Positions 6,645 to 9,247 of a stretch of 9,247 nt of DNA are shown here, piece after piece (position 1 is the stretch's first letter; each line of letters starts with the position of its first letter). The notes below the pieces were generated by a model. That model had not been told where the DNA came from. It ran no database searches and worked only from the letters and a program-made list of their open reading frames with translations. This DNA is from Comamonadaceae bacterium (lineage in GTDB: Bacteria; Pseudomonadota; Gammaproteobacteria; Burkholderiales; Burkholderiaceae): positions 1 to 9,247 of the forward strand of contig CANKOT010000086.1 of assembly GCA_947484245.1 (NCBI GenBank), in the 5' to 3' direction. Made by a program: the position numbers and the translations under genes.

Positions 6645-7097
6645 TTACTCTTTGCGGAAATTGTCGTGGCAGTTTTTGCACGTGGCAGCGGCAGGGCCAA
6701 AGGCTGTTTTCAGAGCGTCGACATTGCCAACTTTGGCGGCAGCTGAAAGCTTGGTGAGTTCGGCTTGCATTTTGTCTGCGGCTTCTTTGTACTTGGCACT
6801 GTCTTTCCAAATTTCAGGCTTCGCACGGGTATCGCCTTTGTCAGAGCCTTCAGTGAATGCGGCCCAAGGCAACTTGGACATGGCCGCGGCAATGTCTGCA
6901 TTGTCTGCAGCTGCCTTGGCATCGTAGGGTGCCCTGCCTGCGGCCATGGCACCCACGCGGCCAAAGTGAGCCGACATGACTGTGAGGCTGGCCTTGCGAT
7001 ACTTGATGGCATCTTCGGGTTTGGCAAACTGAGCTGAAGCGGGCAATGCCAACAAAAGAGCTAGCAAGCCTGAAAAGAAAGTGAAGTGTTTTTTCAT
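6645..7097 (-). CDS. Periplasmic cytochrome c' (five-coordinate heme, NO-binding type)
   Basis: Periplasmic monoheme cytochrome with a four-helix bundle fold, known in relatives to bind NO and protect against nitrosative stress. The 150-residue precursor has a Sec signal peptide (MKKHFTFFSGLLALLLALPASA) with likely cleavage after Ala22, leaving a mature protein that begins QFAKPEDAIKYRK. The heme-binding CKNCH is near the C-terminus (C140, C143, H144), as is usual for class II cytochromes c. In mature numbering Arg12 and Leu16 match the heme-pocket residues of the Achromobacter (Alcaligenes) xylosoxidans protein, and an Arg four residues after the heme His is also kept. Leu16 in place of Met argues for an open sixth site. 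The ATG at 7097 is preferred over an upstream one because it starts the signal peptide, and GGGA lies about 7 nt before it. It is divergent from the cytochrome b561 gene. Confidence 0.95.
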   Translation of the reverse strand: MKKHFTFFSGLLALLLALPASAQFAKPEDAIKYRKASLTVMSAHFGRVGAMAAGRAPYDAKAAADNADIAAAMSKLPWAAFTEGSDKGDTRAKPEIWKDSAKYKEAADKMQAELTKLSAAAKVGNVDALKTAFGPAAATCKNCHDNFRKE

Positions 7098-7186
7098 AAA
7101 TAATCCCAATGGCATTGAACTACATTACAGTTTCTCATGATTTTTAAATCCTTGCTGATTCCACGTCTACCGTCGAAGGTCTTTGC
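7098..7186. promoter_or_regulatory. 89-bp divergent region between the cytochrome c' and cytochrome b561 genes
   Basis: Holds the ribosome sites of both genes (GGGA on the minus strand before 7097, GAAGG at 7175-7179 before 7187) and presumably both promoters. On the minus strand a TGTAAT hexamer (7124-7129) matches the -10 consensus at five of six bases, but no good -35 is seen at 16-18 bp. On the plus strand TTGAAC (7115-7120) has no clear -10 partner. No Fnr, NsrR or NorR-like box was recognised by eye. Confidence 0.35.
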
Positions 7187-7858
7187 ATGATTCAGATACG
7201 CGTTTGGGATTGGCCTACGCGCCTGTTCCACTGGACTTTGGCAGCCTTGATCATTGCTTTGGTCATCACAGGCAATGTAGGCGGCAACGCCATGGTCTGG
7301 CATTTCAGATGTGGCTATGGCGTTTTAAGCTTGCTCATTTTTAGAATTATTTGGGGCTTTTGCGGAGGCCACTGGTCTCTCTGGCGTCACTTGGCTTTTA
7401 CGCCAGCCTTGGTTTGGCAGTATTTAAGGCCTTCTGCGCCGCGCACCAACTTTCTAGGGCACAACCCTTTGGGTTCACTGTCGATCATTGCCATGCTTGC
7501 ATTGCTAGGCTTGCAAGTGAGTACTGGGCTCTTCAGTGACGACGAGATTGCAAACTCTGGCCCCTTGGCCCGCTTTGTTGCAGAAAGCACCGTCAGTTTG
7601 GCGACGCGCTGGCACAAAGGCTACGGCAAAACGCTGGTTCTTTTGCTTGTGGCCATCCATCTTTTGGCCATTCTTTGGTATTTGGTGAAGAAGAAAGAGA
7701 ATCTCACACTTGCCATGTTGACTGGCAATAAAACGGCTGAGGCCCCAGCCCCTTCCTCCAATGATGGCCCCGTCAATTGGTTGCTGGCTGTGCTCTGTCT
7801 TTTGATCAGTGGTGGCTTGGTATTTGCCCTGATCAATCTGGGTGCTTCACCCCTCTGA
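7187..7858 (+). CDS. Cytochrome b561-family membrane protein
   Basis: Inner-membrane di-heme b-type cytochrome of 223 residues, probably an electron carrier between the quinone pool and periplasmic acceptors. The opening IRVWDWPTRLFHW is typical of the family. Candidate heme-ligating histidines are His15 (RLFHW), His39 (WHFRCGYG), His143 (RWHKGYGK) and His158 (AIHLLAILWY), two per side of the four-helix core. GHNPLG (91-96) and the FSDDEIANSGPL loop (116-127) are also characteristic. After the fourth helix there is a charged linker, a Pro/Ala/Ser-rich stretch (about 180-192) and an extra hydrophobic segment near the C-terminus (about 195-217), so a fifth membrane helix is likely. The ATG has a GAAGG ribosome site 7 nt upstream. 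Being divergent from cytochrome c', it may reduce that protein (inference from context and from similar pairings). Confidence 0.93.
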   Translation: MIQIRVWDWPTRLFHWTLAALIIALVITGNVGGNAMVWHFRCGYGVLSLLIFRIIWGFCGGHWSLWRHLAFTPALVWQYLRPSAPRTNFLGHNPLGSLSIIAMLALLGLQVSTGLFSDDEIANSGPLARFVAESTVSLATRWHKGYGKTLVLLLVAIHLLAILWYLVKKKENLTLAMLTGNKTAEAPAPSSNDGPVNWLLAVLCLLISGGLVFALINLGASPL

Positions 7859-7902
7859 TTCACGCCATTTAAGGCTAAACTTTCAACGTTCTTTTTGCGC
7901 AG

Positions 7903-7934
7903 CCCATCTTCTTTTCTAATTTCTATTTTCTCTT
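7903..7934 (+). promoter_or_regulatory. G-free, pyrimidine-rich leader before the GNAT gene
   Basis: No G occurs from 7903 to the TTG at 7935, and 25 of the 28 bases from 7907 to 7934 are C or T. There is therefore no Shine-Dalgarno sequence. TCTAAT (7915-7920) matches the -10 consensus at five of six bases and would start transcription only about 8 nt before the TTG, but no good -35 sits at the right distance. The tract could instead be a landing site for ribosomal protein S1. Both ideas are inference. Confidence 0.35.
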
Positions 7935-8432
7935 TTGTCTCAATCCACACAACCCAAGATCTCTCTGTTCGAGGCCACCACGGCCGAGCACATGGTGGCT
8001 GTGCGAGAGATTTTTATAGAGTACGCTCAATCACTCAGCATCGATCTTTGTTTTCAAGATTTTGAATCAGAGTTGGCACAATTGCCGGGTGAATACGCAG
8101 CACCGCGTGGGTCACTTATGTTGGCCATGGTGAATCAAGAAGTTGCGGGATGCTGTGCATTGCGCCCCTTAGATTCTGCTGACTCACCCAACGCAGCTGA
8201 AATGAAACGCTTGTATGTGAGGCCAACATTTAGACGGCTTGGCTTGGGGCGCCAATTGGCTGAAAGTATTTTGGATGCAGCACGCCAATGCGCATACAGC
8301 TGCGTTTTGTTGGACACACTGGATGAGATGGAAACAGCGCGAGCGCTTTACGAAGACTTAGGCTTCGAAGAAGTTCCGCCTTACTACCACAACCCCTTGG
8401 CTGGCGCGCACTATCTCCGCGTGATGCTTTGA
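7935..8432 (+). CDS. GNAT-family N-acetyltransferase
   Basis: Predicted cytoplasmic acetyl-CoA-dependent acyltransferase of 165 residues with unknown substrate. The acetyl-CoA binding segment is MKRLYVRPTFRRLGLGRQLAE (90-110), with the pyrophosphate loop RRLGLG matching RxxGxG. Motif B-like ALYEDLGFEE lies at 137-146 and PYYHNPLAGAHYLRV near the end. The region EYAQSLSIDLCFQDFESELAQLPGEYA (29-55) is typical of a common Burkholderiales subgroup. The start is uncertain. The frame opens just after a TAA at 7917, and the only early start is the TTG at 7935. The next ATG (7992) would remove the first beta strand (ISLFEATT), so TTG is preferred. No ribosome site is present. It stands alone between cytochrome b561 and a strong terminator. 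Confidence 0.88.
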   Translation: MSQSTQPKISLFEATTAEHMVAVREIFIEYAQSLSIDLCFQDFESELAQLPGEYAAPRGSLMLAMVNQEVAGCCALRPLDSADSPNAAEMKRLYVRPTFRRLGLGRQLAESILDAARQCAYSCVLLDTLDEMETARALYEDLGFEEVPPYYHNPLAGAHYLRVML

Positions 8433-8454
8433 AGTGCGGCCAGTGGGCTTGTGA

Positions 8455-8483
8455 TGAGGTCTTTGAAAGACCTCAGGTTTTTT
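8455..8483 (+). terminator. Intrinsic terminator of the GNAT gene
   Basis: TGAGGTCTTT (8455-8464) and AAAGACCTCA (8466-8475) are perfect inverted repeats around a single G. In practice they give a stem of about 8 bp with a small loop, followed by GG and six T (8478-8483). It lies 22 nt past the GNAT stop codon. The last two T bases are shared with the stop codon (minus-strand TAA, 8482-8484) of the convergent peroxiredoxin gene. In the opposite direction the hairpin has no T-tract, so it may only weakly stop peroxiredoxin transcription. Confidence 0.88.
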
Positions 8484-8988
8484 AAGCTTTGGCTTGTGAC
8501 AACATCGTGTCAGCATCGCTGACTTCGAACTTGCCGGGGCCTTCAACATTCAAGCTTGCAACCTTGCCATCTTTCACGAGCATGGAATAACGATTGCTGC
8601 GCAAGCCCATGCCGCGCGCTGTGAGGTCCAGAGTCAATCCTGTGGCCTTGGTGAAATCAGCACTGCCGTCACCCATCATGCGAACTTTGCCCGTGCTTTG
8701 CAGCTCACGGCCCCATGCGCCCATCACAAACGCATCGTTCACGCTGACACACCAAATTTCATCGACACCCGCGCCTCTCAAGGCATCAAATTGAGCCACA
8801 TAACCAGGCACGTGCTTGGCTGAGCAGGTGGGCGTGAAGGCTCCTGGCAAAGCAAACAAAGCAATGGTTTTGCCAGCCGAGGCTTTTGCGACATCCACTG
8901 GATTGGGGCCAATGCTGCAACCGTTGCCTTCTACTTCTACAAATTCTGTCAATGTGACTGCTGGAATAGTGTCTCCGACTTTGATCAT
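8482..8988 (-). CDS. Peroxiredoxin, Prx5 type
   Basis: Thiol peroxidase that reduces hydrogen peroxide and organic hydroperoxides in the cytoplasm. The 168-residue protein carries the peroxidatic motif PGAFTPTCS with Cys55, and the family segment RSNRYSMLVKDGKV (130-143), which supplies a conserved arginine. IWCVSVNDAFVMGAWG (78-93) is also typical of the Prx5 group. Other cysteines are Cys24 (in GNGCSIGP) and Cys80, and either could act as a resolving cysteine or be structural. No glutaredoxin domain is fused, so reduction must come from a separate thiol donor. The ATG at 8988 has an AAGGA ribosome site 6 nt upstream (8995-8999). It lies downstream of rpsQ and its terminator on the same strand. 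Only about 30 nt separate that terminator from the ATG, so its promoter must overlap the terminator or rpsQ, unless read-through supplies the message. Confidence 0.95.
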   Translation of the reverse strand: MIKVGDTIPAVTLTEFVEVEGNGCSIGPNPVDVAKASAGKTIALFALPGAFTPTCSAKHVPGYVAQFDALRGAGVDEIWCVSVNDAFVMGAWGRELQSTGKVRMMGDGSADFTKATGLTLDLTARGMGLRSNRYSMLVKDGKVASLNVEGPGKFEVSDADTMLSQAKA

Positions 8989-9019
8989 GGTGATTCCTTA
9001 AAAATGGCCATTTGAAACG

Positions 9020-9052
9020 AAAAAAAACGACCCACTATTGTGAGTCGTTTTT
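9020..9052 (-). terminator. Intrinsic terminator closing the rpsQ operon
   Basis: On the minus strand AAAAACGACTCAC (9052-9040) pairs with GTGGGTCGTTTTT (9035-9023) around a 4-nt loop AATA. One position is a U-G wobble in RNA, so the 13-bp stem is continuous only when read from the minus strand. The stem runs into eight T (9027-9020). It starts 31 nt past the rpsQ stop codon. Read from the plus strand the same position is a C-A mismatch, which supports the minus-strand direction. Confidence 0.88.
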
Positions 9053-9082
9053 GCAAAGCTTGCTGATGTGAGCTGATAAAGC

Positions 9083-9247
9083 TTAAATCGCAATAGCTTT
9101 TTCAACCAAGCGGGTGGCAACCCAGTTCTTGGTTTTGGAAATTGGCTTGCTCTCGGTGATTTCAATCACGTCGCCCATGCCATATTGTCCTGTTTCGTCA
9201 TGTGCGTGGTACTTGCTTGATTTGGCAACAATCTTGCCGTACAAAGC
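9083..9247 (-). CDS. rpsQ: 30S ribosomal protein uS17, C-terminal part (5' end outside window)
   Basis: Primary 16S rRNA-binding protein of the small ribosomal subunit. The minus-strand frame is open to the window edge and gives the last 54 residues of a protein that is usually 85-90 residues. The segments [36 protein letters not shown] and [10 protein letters not shown] are diagnostic for uS17. The stop TAA is at 9083-9085. In most bacteria rpsQ follows rplP and rpmC at the end of the S10 operon, and rplN follows as the first gene of the spc operon. Here a terminator and a peroxiredoxin gene follow instead, so this is the last gene of its transcript. Upstream genes are not visible. Confidence 0.97.
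   Translation of the reverse strand, partial: ALYGKIVAKSSKYHAHDETGQYGMGDVIEITESKPISKTKNWVATRLVEKAIAI

Noticed and set aside
7098..7114. Upstream start of cytochrome c' (adding MPLGLF)
   Set aside because: The extension precedes a complete signal peptide beginning MKKHF and overlaps the GGGA ribosome site, so the internal ATG at 7097 is the better start.
7840..7852. GGGTG-CTT-CACCC hairpin at the end of the cytochrome b561 gene as a terminator
   Set aside because: The stem is only 5 bp and lies inside the coding sequence, and no T-tract follows it.

Overview
The window looks like ordinary chromosome from a beta-proteobacterium of the order Burkholderiales, most likely a Comamonadaceae-type freshwater or soil bacterium. 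The genus is not resolved. The reasoning rests on three things: a minimal PTS block (EIIA, HPr, Enzyme I, with no EIIB or EIIC), a cytochrome c' whose mature N-terminus closely recalls the Achromobacter/Alcaligenes protein, and Prx5-type and CaiB-type proteins of Burkholderiales flavour. These are judgements from remembered family sequences, not from a search. Coding density is very high. No stretch over 100 bp lacks a gene, and no IS element, tRNA, rRNA or CRISPR array was seen.

Left part (1-4610): the 3' end of lipA (lipoyl synthase, + strand) runs into a tightly packed minus-strand operon. Read 5' to 3', that operon is a predicted lipoprotein, an MFS transporter, a mannose/fructose-family EIIA, HPr and Enzyme I. 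Every junction overlaps: three are 4-nt ATGA junctions and one is a 32-nt overlap, so translation is probably coupled along the chain. lipA and ptsI converge with 4 nt between their stop codons, inside a perfect 26-bp palindrome that encodes the last residues of both proteins.

Middle (4663-7858): a class III (CaiB/BaiF) CoA-transferase is followed with a 1-nt overlap by an alpha/beta hydrolase, apparently a two-gene operon. It converges with a gene for a periplasmic cytochrome c' of the five-coordinate, NO-binding type. A likely intrinsic terminator for the cytochrome gene lies inside the end of the hydrolase gene. A membrane cytochrome b561 gene is divergent from cytochrome c' across an 89-bp gap, and the two probably form a redox pair.

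Right part (7935-9247): a GNAT acetyltransferase has an apparent TTG start and a G-free, pyrimidine-rich leader without a Shine-Dalgarno sequence. It ends at a strong terminator whose T-tract touches the stop codon of a convergent Prx5-type peroxiredoxin gene. Upstream of the peroxiredoxin, on the same strand, lies the 3' end of rpsQ (ribosomal protein uS17), closed by an intrinsic terminator. The S10 ribosomal operon therefore ends here rather than continuing directly into rplN.

No clearly novel multi-gene system was found. The most interesting points are the coupled lipoprotein-MFS-PTS operon, the shared palindrome at lipA/ptsI, the embedded antisense terminator, and the unusual start region of the GNAT gene.
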